Shown here one piece after another: positions 34,960 through 43,970 of a stretch of 64,000 nucleotides of DNA (within the stretch, counting starts at the first letter, position 1; each line of letters starts with the position of its first letter). A program made the position numbers and the translations under genes. The stretch is taken from the NCBI GenBank assembly GCA_020852255.1, contig JADZBD010000022.1, forward strand, positions 1-64,000, read 5' to 3'. Source of the stretch: Bacteroidia bacterium. GTDB taxonomy: Bacteria > Bacteroidota > Bacteroidia > JADZBD01. Below the pieces are notes generated by a model. That model had not been told where the DNA came from and did not search any database. It saw nothing but the letters and a program-made list of their open reading frames with translations.

Positions 34960-36357
34960 ATGAAGAACAAGTATTCCGATCTGATTGAACAAACTTTCCA
35001 TTTTCCACAGGAGGGTTTCCGGGTGTCCGAAAACGAACTTTACTTCAATGAGATCCCCCTGATGGATATTATCAAGCAGTACGGTACGCCCTTGAAGATC
35101 ACCTACCTTCCGAAGATTGGCGCTCAGATACAGAAAGCCAGAAAAATCTTCAAAGTCGCCATGGCAAAAGCCGACTACAAAGGTACCTATACCTATTGTT
35201 ATTGCACAAAGAGTTCCCATTTTTCTTTCATCCTGGAGGAGGTTTTAAAGAACGATGTGCATATAGAAACCTCCTCAGCCTATGATATTCCGATAGTTAA
35301 GGAACTTTATAAAAAAGAAAAGATCAGCAAGGATCATTATATAGTGTGCAACGGATATAAGAGGGATGTATACCAGAAGTACATTACTGAGCTGGTAAAT
35401 GAAGGATTCAGGAACCTTATACCTGTACTGGATAACAAGAACGAACTCAATTACTATAATAAGCACCTGAAGCAGAAGTGCAAGCTGGGTATACGCATTG
35501 CATCCGAGGAGGAACCGTCTTTTGAGTTCTATACTTCCAGGCTCGGCATCCGCCACAAGGAAATCGTGGAGTTCTATAAAGACAAGATTGCAGGCAATCC
35601 CAAGTTCGAACTGAAGATGCTGCATTTCTTTATTAATACCGGAATAAAGGACTCGATCTACTACTGGACGGAACTGGCAAAGTGCCTGCATGTATATGCG
35701 GAGCTCAAAAAGATTTGTCCTGAACTGGATTCACTAAATATTGGCGGTGGTCTTCCCATTCGCACTACCCTGGGCTTCGAGTACGATTACGAGTACATCA
35801 TTGAGGAGATTATCTCCCAGATTAAAACGTTCTGTAAGCAACACAAAATCAAGGAACCCAACATATTTACCGAATTCGGTTCCTTTACCGTGGGAGAAAG
35901 CGGCGCCGCGATTTATTCTGTAGTAGACCAGAAGCTGCAAAACGACAGGGAAATGTGGTACATGATTGACTCCTCCTTCATCACTACCCTGCCTGACACC
36001 TGGGGCATTAATCAGCGTTTCATCCTTCTGGCCGTCAATCACTGGGATAAAGAATACCACCGGGTGAACCTGGGCGGACTCACCTGCGACTCCATGGATT
36101 TCTATAATACTGAACCCCACTCGAATCAGGTTTTCCTTCCCCGTGTGGAACAGGATTCAAAAGTTCCTCTGTTTATAGGCTTTTTCCACACCGGTGCCTA
36201 TCAGGAATCCCTCAGCGGATACGGCGGAATTCAGCACTGCCTCATCCCAGCCCCCAAACATGTGCTCATTTCCAAAGACGAGAACGGAGAGCTTGTCACC
36301 CGCCTCTTTGCCAAGGAACAGAGCTATAAAAGCATGCTTAAAACGCTGGGATTCTGA
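34960..36357 (+). CDS. arginine decarboxylase (PLP fold III)
   Basis: A 465-aa alanine-racemase/ornithine-decarboxylase-fold enzyme resembling the Bacteroidota proteins annotated as arginine decarboxylase. The PLP Lys is in YCYCTKSSHF near residue 78; HIETSSAYDI, LNIGGGLPIRTT (phosphate-binding glycines) and the substrate-side GAYQESLSGYGG follow. Decarboxylation would give agmatine for polyamines, competing with the adjacent arginase for arginine. Exact substrate is inferred from family and neighbours. Confidence 0.8.
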   Translation: MKNKYSDLIEQTFHFPQEGFRVSENELYFNEIPLMDIIKQYGTPLKITYLPKIGAQIQKARKIFKVAMAKADYKGTYTYCYCTKSSHFSFILEEVLKNDVHIETSSAYDIPIVKELYKKEKISKDHYIVCNGYKRDVYQKYITELVNEGFRNLIPVLDNKNELNYYNKHLKQKCKLGIRIASEEEPSFEFYTSRLGIRHKEIVEFYKDKIAGNPKFELKMLHFFINTGIKDSIYYWTELAKCLHVYAELKKICPELDSLNIGGGLPIRTTLGFEYDYEYIIEEIISQIKTFCKQHKIKEPNIFTEFGSFTVGESGAAIYSVVDQKLQNDREMWYMIDSSFITTLPDTWGINQRFILLAVNHWDKEYHRVNLGGLTCDSMDFYNTEPHSNQVFLPRVEQDSKVPLFIGFFHTGAYQESLSGYGGIQHCLIPAPKHVLISKDENGELVTRLFAKEQSYKSMLKTLGF

Positions 36358-36407
36358 ATACAGATGTGGCAAAATAGTATATCTTTACACCTTTACTCTG
36401 AGAACCA

Positions 36408-37169
36408 ATGACTTCTGCGATTCCAACAGCAGAGAGCCAGCATCAGGACCCTGATAAAAAGAAAAAGCGCAAAAAGCGTTTCTTCTTCTTTTTCCTGCTT
36501 GCCGGTATAGGCATCGGACTTCTCCTTTATTTCTTTCGCGACCAGATACCCATGCTGGGGCATAAAAAGGAAGGAGTGGTAGAATACGATGTGACTTATC
36601 CTGACATCGAGGAGGGAAACATGATGGCTGCCGGGCTCCCCGACGAGGCCAAATATTACTTCAAGGGGAATAAAACCATCACCTCCCTCTCTGGTATGAT
36701 GGGCATGATCGAGATCGGCTTCATCACCGACGAAGAAACAAAAACCGCAAAACAGTCGTTGGTTGTTTTTACTAATAAATACGTAGCCGAATTGAATGAG
36801 GGCGGTGTGAATAAAATGAATGCCGGATTCGTCAAAGAGATTCAGCTGGTGGAGGGTGAGACAAAAAAGATTGCCGACCTGAAGTGCAACAAAGCCAAAG
36901 CCATCCTGGAGAATGGCAAGGAAATTGATATTTGGTATACAACTGAGATCGGAAATCCGGGAGTAAACTGGAGCAATCCCTACAGCCAGATCAAAGGTGT
37001 ATTGATGGAATTTGAAATTGAAAAATATGGTATCGCCATGAAACTGGTGGCCAAAAAAGTGCTGAAAGATCCTGTACCGGATGAACAATTCTCTGTACCC
37101 GGCGATTACAAGAAAATGCCGATTGAGGAACTGGAGAACATCATGAAAACACTGAATCCCGTAAAATAA
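36408..37169 (+). CDS. membrane-anchored DUF4412-like protein
   Basis: A 253-aa protein with a Lys-rich N terminus, one strong transmembrane helix (about 25-43) and an extracytoplasmic domain. That domain shares its plan with the next gene: a GxxxYDVTYPD/YAMEMP start, an FKGNKTITSL / FKGDLSRTEV strand, WYTTEIGNPG / WYTKEIKFAA, and a VPDEQF / VADSRF C-terminal element. The neighbour fits DUF4412, so this looks like a divergent, anchored paralogue. TATCTTTA at 36380-36387 lies 20 nt before the start. Confidence 0.7.
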   Translation: MTSAIPTAESQHQDPDKKKKRKKRFFFFFLLAGIGIGLLLYFFRDQIPMLGHKKEGVVEYDVTYPDIEEGNMMAAGLPDEAKYYFKGNKTITSLSGMMGMIEIGFITDEETKTAKQSLVVFTNKYVAELNEGGVNKMNAGFVKEIQLVEGETKKIADLKCNKAKAILENGKEIDIWYTTEIGNPGVNWSNPYSQIKGVLMEFEIEKYGIAMKLVAKKVLKDPVPDEQFSVPGDYKKMPIEELENIMKTLNPVK

Positions 37170-37174
37170 AACAC

Positions 37175-37840
37175 ATGAAACGACTATTCTTCTGCGCCAT
37201 CGCGCTCCTTTCGCTTGCTTCCTTTGCACAGGAAGGCTGCATCACCTACGCCATGGAAATGCCCAACCTTCCCCCGGAAGCACAGGCCATGGTAGCAGGA
37301 ATGGAAACCAAAACCTGGTTTAAAGGCGATCTGTCGCGCACCGAGGTAACATCTCCTTTCTCCAGCCAGATTGTGATCGCCAACAAAAAAACCGGCGAAA
37401 CAGTGACGCTCATCGACATGATGGGACAGAAATACATGATCAAGGAAAAGGACGAAGACAAGGAAAAAGATAAAAATGTGAAGACCGATGTGAAGGTAAA
37501 ACAGCTGAACGACAAGAAAGTGATTGCCGGTTACAATTGCCAGAATGCCGAGGTAACCATGAAAGTGAAAGGCGACGACGGCAAGGAAAAAGAAGTGGTG
37601 GCCATTGTTTGGTACACCAAGGAAATCAAGTTCGCAGCCAACGGCTATGAAGGAACTTTCAAAGGCCTGGGCGGCGTTCCCATGGAATATGAGATGGATC
37701 GCGATGGCCAGAAAATCAAATTTACCTGCAAATCCTACTCCCAGGATGCCGTTGCCGACAGCCGGTTCGATATCCCTGAAGGATACACCCTCACTACCCG
37801 TGAAGAACTCATGAAGATGATGGGTGGCATGGGCAAATAA
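37175..37840 (+). CDS. DUF4412-domain exported protein
   Basis: A 221-aa protein with a signal peptide (1-18, ending SFAQ) and a GLPDF-/DUF4412-type domain: IVIANKKTGETVTLIDMMG, a Lys/Asp-rich spacer, AGYNCQNAEVTMKV and WYTKEIKFAANGY. Family members are periplasmic or outer-membrane proteins of unknown role in Bacteroidota. It starts six nt after its paralogue, in one operon. Confidence 0.8.
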   Translation: MKRLFFCAIALLSLASFAQEGCITYAMEMPNLPPEAQAMVAGMETKTWFKGDLSRTEVTSPFSSQIVIANKKTGETVTLIDMMGQKYMIKEKDEDKEKDKNVKTDVKVKQLNDKKVIAGYNCQNAEVTMKVKGDDGKEKEVVAIVWYTKEIKFAANGYEGTFKGLGGVPMEYEMDRDGQKIKFTCKSYSQDAVADSRFDIPEGYTLTTREELMKMMGGMGK

Positions 37841-37967
37841 CCTCGGCCTTCCGGCAGAGGCGGGTAAGAGGCCGAAGCCGGATGCGGTGAGAAAGCCCCC
37901 CACGATATCAACATCCTCGGGTTAATAACCTGAAACCCAGCGGGGCGAGTTCCCGTATCAGGGTCTT

Positions 37968-37975
37968 TACCTTTG
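37968..37975 (+). promoter_or_regulatory. -7 promoter box of ftsK-lolA
   Basis: TACCTTTG matches the -7 consensus 25 nt before the ftsK ATG. No TTTG is seen at the proper distance upstream. Confidence 0.5.
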
Positions 37976-38000
37976 ATTGGAATACCCCTATCCTTTCAAC

Positions 38001-40688
38001 ATGGAGGACCTCGAAGAAATTAAGCCCCGGCTACGCAATACGTTTCGCGACCGGCACGACATCGAAGAAGATGAAGTGCGGGAGGAAATCCCGGTAAAAA
38101 AGCCGCGAAAAAAGAAACTCTCACAAAAGCCCATTCTCGATGAACGGGAGGAGGAAGTAATAGAAGCAGACGAGGAAGAGGAAGAAGAGATTGCACCCAG
38201 ATTAAAAAATACCCGCAATGAACCACGGGATAAGAAAAACGAGGATAAACCGAAAAAGAAACGGGCAAAAAAAGGTTCCTTCGCTGAATTCATACTGCCT
38301 GTAAAAGATTTTTTTGCCAGCGAAAAGGTTCACAAAATCGCCGGACTCTTTCTGCTCCTTTCATCGGTGTACCTCACCATTGCGTTTGTTTCTTTCTTTT
38401 TTACATGGACAGTAGATCAGGACAAGGTGATGGGATCCTGGGCGGATCTGTTTTCCAGCGACGAATCCGCTGCCAACTGGCTGGGCAAGCTGGGGGCGGT
38501 GATTTCCCACTCTTTCATTCACGCCGGCTTTGGAATTGCGGCACTTGCCTTTCCGCTGGTGGCGCTGGTGCTTGGCATACGCATTCTGATGAAGGTAGAA
38601 CTGCTTCCGTTGGCACGCACTTTAAAGTGGTCGGTGTTCGGGCTTTTATTCCTTTCCTGTGCGCTGGGATATCTGTTCCATGATAAATGGTTTTATCTGG
38701 GCGGAACCTTTGGTTTTCATCTCTCCGAATGGCTGAACCGCTCTTTGGGCGCTGTGGGAACCGGTGCACTGCTCGCCTTCACTTTCCTCACCTTTCTTGT
38801 TGTGAACTTCAATATTTCCTTTGAATTCTTCCGGAAACCGGAACCCATACCGCCTGTAAACGAAGCCAGCCTGCAGAATGTGCTGCTGCGTACCGAAATG
38901 AAAGAAGAGTACTCGCCGCAGGTGGAAGTGACCCTCAACAGAGAAGAAACCCCTCCGCCTCCGGAGGTAACTGAAATAATTGCTCCTGCAGAAACAGAAA
39001 ATACCATTGAGCCGGTACCCGACGAGGTTAAGCCGGTAGATCCTCCCCTGCTTCACTCCATCAGTTTGGGTGAAGAGAACGTGATGCTCACGGTAGAGCA
39101 AAATGAATTCAAAGACGAATCCGACGAAGATTATTCCAAAAAGGCCGAAGAACTGGTAGCACAGTTTGGCGAATATGATCCCACCCTGGAGCTCGGCGAA
39201 TACCGTTTCCCCGGCGTGGATCTGCTCACTACCTACGAATCGTCGCAGGATGCCGTGAGCGAGGAAGAGCTCAACGCCAATGCGAAACGCATTGTGCAAA
39301 CACTGAAAGATTACGGTATCGAGATCGAAAAGATCAAAGCCACAATCGGTCCCACCATCACCCTTTACGAGATCGTTCCCAAAGCCGGTGTGCGTATCTC
39401 GAAGATCAAATCGCTGGAGAATGATATTGCGCTTTCACTTGCAGCTTTAGGTATCCGCATTATCGCTCCTATTCCGGGAAAAGGAACCATCGGCATTGAA
39501 GTGCCGAACCTTCACCCGGAAATGGTACCCGCACGTACGGTGCTGGGATCAGAGAAATTTCAGAGCTCCCATATGGATCTGCCGCTGGCGCTGGGACGAA
39601 CCATTGCCAACGAAACATTCATCGCCGATCTGGCTAAGATGCCGCATCTTCTTATCGCAGGCGCTACAGGCCAGGGTAAATCAGTGGGAGTAAATATGAT
39701 TCTCTCGTCGCTGATCTACAAAAAGCATCCTTCGCAGCTTAAGCTCGTGCTGATTGATCCCAAAAAAGTAGAACTCACGCTGTACAACAAGATAGAGCGG
39801 CATTTTCTCGCAAAGCTTCCCGATGCAGAAAAGCCGATTATCACCGACAGCAAGAAAGTCATCAACACGCTGAATTCACTGGTGATAGAAATGGAAGCGA
39901 GGTATGAACTGCTGGAGATGGTGGGACTCAGAAACATTAAGGAATACAACGCAGAGTTTGTGAAACGCAAACTCAATCCGAATAACGGGCACAAGTTTCT
40001 CCCGTACATCGTAGTGGTGATTGACGAGTTTGCCGATTTCATTACGGAAGCCGGCAAGGAAGTGGAGATACCCATCGCCCGGCTCGCGCAGAAAGCACGC
40101 GCCGTGGGCATTCACCTCATCATTGCCACACAGCGTCCGAGCGTAGACGTAATAACCGGAACCATCAAGGCCAATTTCCCGGCCCGCATTGCCTTCCGTG
40201 TAACCTCAAAGATCGACTCCCGAACGATCCTCGATCAGGGAGGCGCGGATCAGCTTATCGGGAAAGGCGACATGTTGCTAAGTACCGGCAGCGATCTCAT
40301 ACGCCTGCAGTGTGCCTTTATTGATACCCCTGAAGTTGCCCGCATTACGGACTTTATAGGTTCTCAGAAAGGTTTCTCCACCGCGCACATCTTACCGGAG
40401 TATGTAGGAGAAGACGAAGGAGGAGGAGGAGTCAGTGTGGATGCGGCCGACCGCGATCCTTTGTTTGAAGAAGCCGCCCGGATCATTGTAACGCACCAGC
40501 AGGGCTCAGCATCCTTATTGCAGCGTAAGCTCCAGCTCGGCTATAACCGGGCCGGGAGGATAGTGGATCAGCTTGAAAATGCGGGAGTTATAGGGCCGTT
40601 CAAGGGCTCAAAAGCCCGTGAGGTCCTGATCAAAGATGTTCTAACTTTGGAACAGTTTTTGAAAAAAGGGGATGACACTCCACAATAA
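38001..40688 (+). CDS. ftsK: DNA translocase FtsK
   Basis: An 895-aa septal motor that pumps the chromosome terminus during division. Layout: charged N terminus, four membrane helices (about 110-290), a Pro/Glu-rich linker, the alpha/beta motor with GATGQGKSVGVNM (Walker A, near 560), VVIDEFADFITEAG (Walker B) and LIIATQRPSVDVITGTIK, and a C-terminal gamma winged helix (SLLQRKLQLGYNRAGRIVDQ) that reads KOPS sites. ATG 38001 is chosen over a TTG eight codons earlier that overlaps the promoter box. Confidence 0.97.
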   Translation: MEDLEEIKPRLRNTFRDRHDIEEDEVREEIPVKKPRKKKLSQKPILDEREEEVIEADEEEEEEIAPRLKNTRNEPRDKKNEDKPKKKRAKKGSFAEFILPVKDFFASEKVHKIAGLFLLLSSVYLTIAFVSFFFTWTVDQDKVMGSWADLFSSDESAANWLGKLGAVISHSFIHAGFGIAALAFPLVALVLGIRILMKVELLPLARTLKWSVFGLLFLSCALGYLFHDKWFYLGGTFGFHLSEWLNRSLGAVGTGALLAFTFLTFLVVNFNISFEFFRKPEPIPPVNEASLQNVLLRTEMKEEYSPQVEVTLNREETPPPPEVTEIIAPAETENTIEPVPDEVKPVDPPLLHSISLGEENVMLTVEQNEFKDESDEDYSKKAEELVAQFGEYDPTLELGEYRFPGVDLLTTYESSQDAVSEEELNANAKRIVQTLKDYGIEIEKIKATIGPTITLYEIVPKAGVRISKIKSLENDIALSLAALGIRIIAPIPGKGTIGIEVPNLHPEMVPARTVLGSEKFQSSHMDLPLALGRTIANETFIADLAKMPHLLIAGATGQGKSVGVNMILSSLIYKKHPSQLKLVLIDPKKVELTLYNKIERHFLAKLPDAEKPIITDSKKVINTLNSLVIEMEARYELLEMVGLRNIKEYNAEFVKRKLNPNNGHKFLPYIVVVIDEFADFITEAGKEVEIPIARLAQKARAVGIHLIIATQRPSVDVITGTIKANFPARIAFRVTSKIDSRTILDQGGADQLIGKGDMLLSTGSDLIRLQCAFIDTPEVARITDFIGSQKGFSTAHILPEYVGEDEGGGGVSVDAADRDPLFEEAARIIVTHQQGSASLLQRKLQLGYNRAGRIVDQLENAGVIGPFKGSKAREVLIKDVLTLEQFLKKGDDTPQ

Positions 40689-40694
40689 AGAAGT

Positions 40695-41369
40695 ATGAAG
40701 CACATTCTTTTCATTCTCTGTTTCGGTCTGGGGGCCGGGATCAGCGCACAGCAACCAAAGGAACCTGTTGATACCAAGGCGAAGGCCATTCTCGATGAAT
40801 TAAGTGCCAAAACAAAAGCCTGCGGAGCGATCAAAGCGGAATTTCTGATCGAAAATTTTGGAACGGATAAAAAGCTGAAAGAGTCGAACACCGGTAAACT
40901 GACTTCAAAGGGGCAGAAGTACATTGTGGAGTTCAAGGGACAGAAGATCGTGTGTGATTCTAAGACACAATGGACCATTATAGACGAGAGCAAGGAGGTT
41001 CAGGTGAACGACGCGCCCGACGGAAAATCAGCAGATCAGATTAATCCCACCAATATTTTCACCATCTATGAGAAGAACTTTAAGTATAAGTTTGAAAAAG
41101 AAGAAACGGTGAACGGAACGCTGATGCAGGTAATCAATTTGTATCCGTTATCGCCCGGAAAAAAAGCCTATCACACGATTAAGCTCTACATCGACAAAAC
41201 AAAAAAGCAGGTAGCCATGCTGAAGATCATGAACAAAGACGCTACCAGCAGTACGATCACGGTCAAATCTTTCTCCTGTTACACAGAACCCAACGACGCG
41301 CAGTTCACTGTTACAAAAAAGGAATATCCCTCCCCTCCCTGGGAGTGGATAGATCTGAAGGAGAACTGA
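40695..41369 (+). CDS. LolA-like outer-membrane lipoprotein carrier protein
   Basis: A 224-aa periplasmic protein with a signal peptide (1-19, ending ISAQ) and a LolA-like fold: short helix KAKAILDELSAKTKACGAIK, then a beta sheet including NTGKLTSKGQKYIVEF, KIVCDSKTQWTIIDESKEVQ and VTVKSF-type strands. LolA carries lipoproteins across the periplasm. It begins six nt after ftsK, as in many Bacteroidota genomes, so it is probably co-transcribed. It is the last core gene before the accessory island. Confidence 0.85.
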   Translation: MKHILFILCFGLGAGISAQQPKEPVDTKAKAILDELSAKTKACGAIKAEFLIENFGTDKKLKESNTGKLTSKGQKYIVEFKGQKIVCDSKTQWTIIDESKEVQVNDAPDGKSADQINPTNIFTIYEKNFKYKFEKEETVNGTLMQVINLYPLSPGKKAYHTIKLYIDKTKKQVAMLKIMNKDATSSTITVKSFSCYTEPNDAQFTVTKKEYPSPPWEWIDLKEN

Positions 41370-41550
41370 TCTTCCGGTTTCCCTTTTAATTGAGCAATAC
41401 ACCTATCGGGGATTTTCCCGAATTTTCGTATACTGGATAAAGATTCCGGATGCATTTGGGGTCGGATCACTTACAAACTAGCTTTTCTGAAACGAAAACT
41501 ACCTTAGAAGGAAGGCTGAAGAAAAGACCCAAACATCCGAGTGCCGGCAC

Positions 41551-41687
41551 CGGTCGCTCCGCCGGGGCGGCATTGCGGAAGGCTGAGATGATCGCGCAGC
41601 GGAAGGCAGGCCCGGCGCGTTTGCGATCATCGCAGGGTATTGGAGCGGCCGATTCTTTTGGATACTTTTCTTGTAAAGAAAAGTATC
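41551..41687. repeat. palindromic intergenic element (nested inverted repeats plus hairpin)
   Basis: The 357-nt gap 41370-41726 holds no gene I can support. It contains three nested or adjacent palindromes. Outer arms CGGTCGCTCC (41551-41560) and GGAGCGGCCG (41642-41651) pair with one mismatch. Inner arms GATGATCGC (41587-41595) and GCGATCATC (41623-41631) pair perfectly. A separate 12-bp perfect hairpin follows (GATACTTTTCTT 41661-41672 with its complement 41676-41687). The GC-rich middle contrasts with AT-rich flanks. It marks the core/island border. Confidence 0.7.
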
Positions 41688-41726
41688 GTATAAAATCATT
41701 AAATTAGCCTAAGCAATCCCAACACC

Positions 41727-42806
41727 TTGCGCTCCCAAACTACCAACTCTTCAAACCCAAACCGGAACCTAAGGCCGGAGGCCACGGCGTTCGGTAGTCT
41801 GCTCCCAGGCAGAACCTACTCTTCCAATACGTATAAGTACGGCTTCAATGGCAAGGAGGGAGATAACGAGATTAAAGGCTCCACTGGAACTAGTTATGAT
41901 TATGGTGCAAGGATGTATGACCCACGATTAGGCAGATTCATGAGTTGCGATGCTTACACAACATACTATACCGAGCTAACGCCCTACCAATTCGCTGGGA
42001 ACAGCCCCATTGTATTTAAAGATAATGGTGGCAACACTATCACAATATACTACGATAGTGGAAAACGAAATAAAGATGGCAGCATCATCTTTACTCCTTA
42101 CGAGTATGGTTCCGGCTTGCCTTTGCCTGATAACCAAAGTGTACGAGACGCGGTCGAGCAAATTGATTATTTGATCAACAATTCTCCATTCGCCATAAAT
42201 TTCGTTCAAGCACTTCACGAATCGAAGATTTTTTCTTGGGGAGTAACTCTTTATACACCGGAGCAAATCCTTGAAGATCAAAAATCAGATAGGCTAATTA
42301 AGGGTGTTGTAACGATCGGAATGGTAAACCACAAAAGCGGCTCCGCCTCAACGAGTTATAGTACCCGCATTGGCGTACGAACAACTGAGGGTGGCATGCA
42401 AAGCCCTGTCAATAATTTGTATCACGAAGCATTTCATGCATATCTATTGCAGTTATACACCTCGATGCTTAATGAGGTATGGAAAAAGGCTTCGACCATG
42501 TCGCCATCAGAATACAAGAAGGAGTGGGACAAAGTTTATGGTCAGATCACTGCTGTGCAACAATATTTTAATACCTCTCGAACTGACAACTATGACAATA
42601 ACGAAGAATTTTGGGCTGTTCAGTTTGAAAATCTTCTAGCGAAACAGATGGGGGAAAGTCAGAGATCCGATCATCGAGGTTCATTTGTAATAATGGATGG
42701 CCCATTCTCAGTAAAAGAAGCTAAGAAAGCAGAAGGTGGAACAGCGAATGGTGGTAAAACTGAGGGCGACAAAAAGCCTCAGAAGCAACATGCACCAAGA
42801 CATTAA
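41727..42806 (+). pseudogene. orphan RHS cassette: core remnant plus HExxH metallopeptidase toxin tip
   Basis: The reading frame (up to 359 aa) keeps only the last ~65 residues of an RHS core (LLPGRTYSSNTYKYGFNGKE, then ARMYDPRLGRFMSCDAY and TPYQFAGNSPI), normally preceded by more than 1,000 residues of repeats that are absent. The tip after residue ~95 is unique and carries YHEAFHAYLLQ (HExxH zinc motif, near 234) and a downstream NNEEFWAVQFENLL, where EE fits a third ligand as in M91 (NleD-like) peptidases. No credible start codon or signal is present (TTG at 41727), so it is either a silent cassette or a decayed gene. Confidence 0.75.
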
Positions 42807-42820
42807 ATTTTCGTAACTTC

Positions 42821-43345
42821 ATGAGAAAGTTTTGCATGAATACATTTCGTTTGGTTTCTTTTTGCATAAGCTCCCTGATCCTTCAGAGTTTGACGTGCTC
42901 AGATGAGGATAGTCGCCCTCTTAAAACAAAACAAGCCTCAATTACATATGTCTCGTTTAATCTAAGGATAGAGCTCGATAAAATTACACGAACTGAAATA
43001 CGACAGAATTCGGAAATCCAACCCAAAATGATTGGTGATAAGGTGCTGTTACAAAAAATTGATTCAATCATCCCCCTTATTGTTAATGCCAAGAATAATT
43101 CTAACCCGTTAGACTCGGTTGTCTCAGAACCCGACTTTCGAATTTGGCTTAGAATGGATGGAAGAGACTATTACTATATTTCTTCGCAGCAATTTGTAGA
43201 AGGTAGTCTCGTTTATAAAAATGACTTTGGATTACTGGACTTAATTAAGAAATCGATTGTGCCTTATTCAGGCCCCAATGCGCCCATTGACTCTTCAGGT
43301 TTTTATGGGCCGAATAACCCACCGCCACCAACAAATGAAAAATAA
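42821..43345 (+). CDS. lipoprotein, candidate immunity protein of the RHS tip
   Basis: A 174-aa protein starting 14 nt after the RHS frame, with a signal and lipobox ILQSLTC. The mature part has no recognised domain; it has beta-rich segments (RIELDKITRTEIRQN, FRIWLRMDGRDYYYIS) and a Pro-rich C terminus. Immunity genes usually follow polymorphic-toxin tips directly, which is the only reason for that suggestion. An in-frame ATG at 42836 is an alternative start. Confidence 0.55.
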   Translation: MRKFCMNTFRLVSFCISSLILQSLTCSDEDSRPLKTKQASITYVSFNLRIELDKITRTEIRQNSEIQPKMIGDKVLLQKIDSIIPLIVNAKNNSNPLDSVVSEPDFRIWLRMDGRDYYYISSQQFVEGSLVYKNDFGLLDLIKKSIVPYSGPNAPIDSSGFYGPNNPPPPTNEK

Positions 43346-43380
43346 TTTTTTCATTTGCCGCAACTTCCGTTCTCCAAATG

Positions 43381-43968
43381 TTAACTCCTCACCACATTAA
43401 CGAGAAGAAACTCCTCAATATCCACTAGTCTGAGGTTGTCCTTAATAATCCGAACCGGGAATTTTTTGGCCTCGACGCAAGATGCGATAAGCCGTTCGTT
43501 AAGGGGGTTCTCTTCTGCAATGAATTTTAAATGTTCGTCAAAACTCCAATTCGGATTTGGAGCGATGTCGATGAATTTCCACACATTGATTTCGAGCTTG
43601 GCAAGCCTATGTCTTTTGTTTAGATCGATTTTGCTCTGAATATAGGGCCGGGTCATTTCGATTTCGGGAACAGGAACACGATGTTGTACATTTTTGTAAT
43701 TTTCTTCAAGTGCCAATTTTGTCGATGCCGTAATGACCTTGGCCTGTTCAACGCTGTCTGATAGAATGAATAGGGGAAGCCAATAAGTTCTGCCAAGCAG
43801 ATCATAATCGAAAATAAACTCGACAAAAAAACGAAGTGGCAAATATCCCTTGCCATTGCAATCTGGACAAGTTACTGTTGGAGGTGGTAACTCCCCCGGA
43901 TTAATGGATGGTTCGCTTTCCGAAATCTGGCCAAATCCCCCACATCTTTTGCAGTCCTGCTCGCTCAT
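43381..43968 (-). CDS. zinc-ribbon protein with DnaJ-type CxxCxGxG motifs, function unknown
   Basis: A 195-aa protein whose first 45 residues contain CKRCGGFG and CPDCNGKGY, two halves of one DnaJ-like zinc centre. The rest is alpha/beta without a recognised family (FFVEFIFDYDLLGRTYWL, HRLAKLEINVWKFIDIAP). It is two nt downstream of the PD-(D/E)XK-like gene and probably translated with it, so the two may act as a pair. Base composition is lower in G+C than the core genes. Confidence 0.6.
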   Translation of the reverse strand: MSEQDCKRCGGFGQISESEPSINPGELPPPTVTCPDCNGKGYLPLRFFVEFIFDYDLLGRTYWLPLFILSDSVEQAKVITASTKLALEENYKNVQHRVPVPEIEMTRPYIQSKIDLNKRHRLAKLEINVWKFIDIAPNPNWSFDEHLKFIAEENPLNERLIASCVEAKKFPVRIIKDNLRLVDIEEFLLVNVVRS

Positions 43969-43970
43969 GC

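Noticed and set aside
34960-36357. Diaminopimelate decarboxylase as identity of the fold III decarboxylase
   Set aside because: Length and neighbours (arginase, argS), and the resemblance to Bacteroidota arginine decarboxylases, fit arginine better; no lysine-pathway gene is adjacent.
36393-37229. 278-aa minus-strand frame rich in Phe and His
   Set aside because: Antisense to the membrane-anchored DUF4412-like gene; the Phe/His composition comes from reverse-complementing Lys/Glu-rich codons.
41450-41707. 85-aa plus-strand frame before the RHS cassette
   Set aside because: It spans the palindromic element, so the sequence is constrained by inverted repeats rather than coding; no signal or motif.
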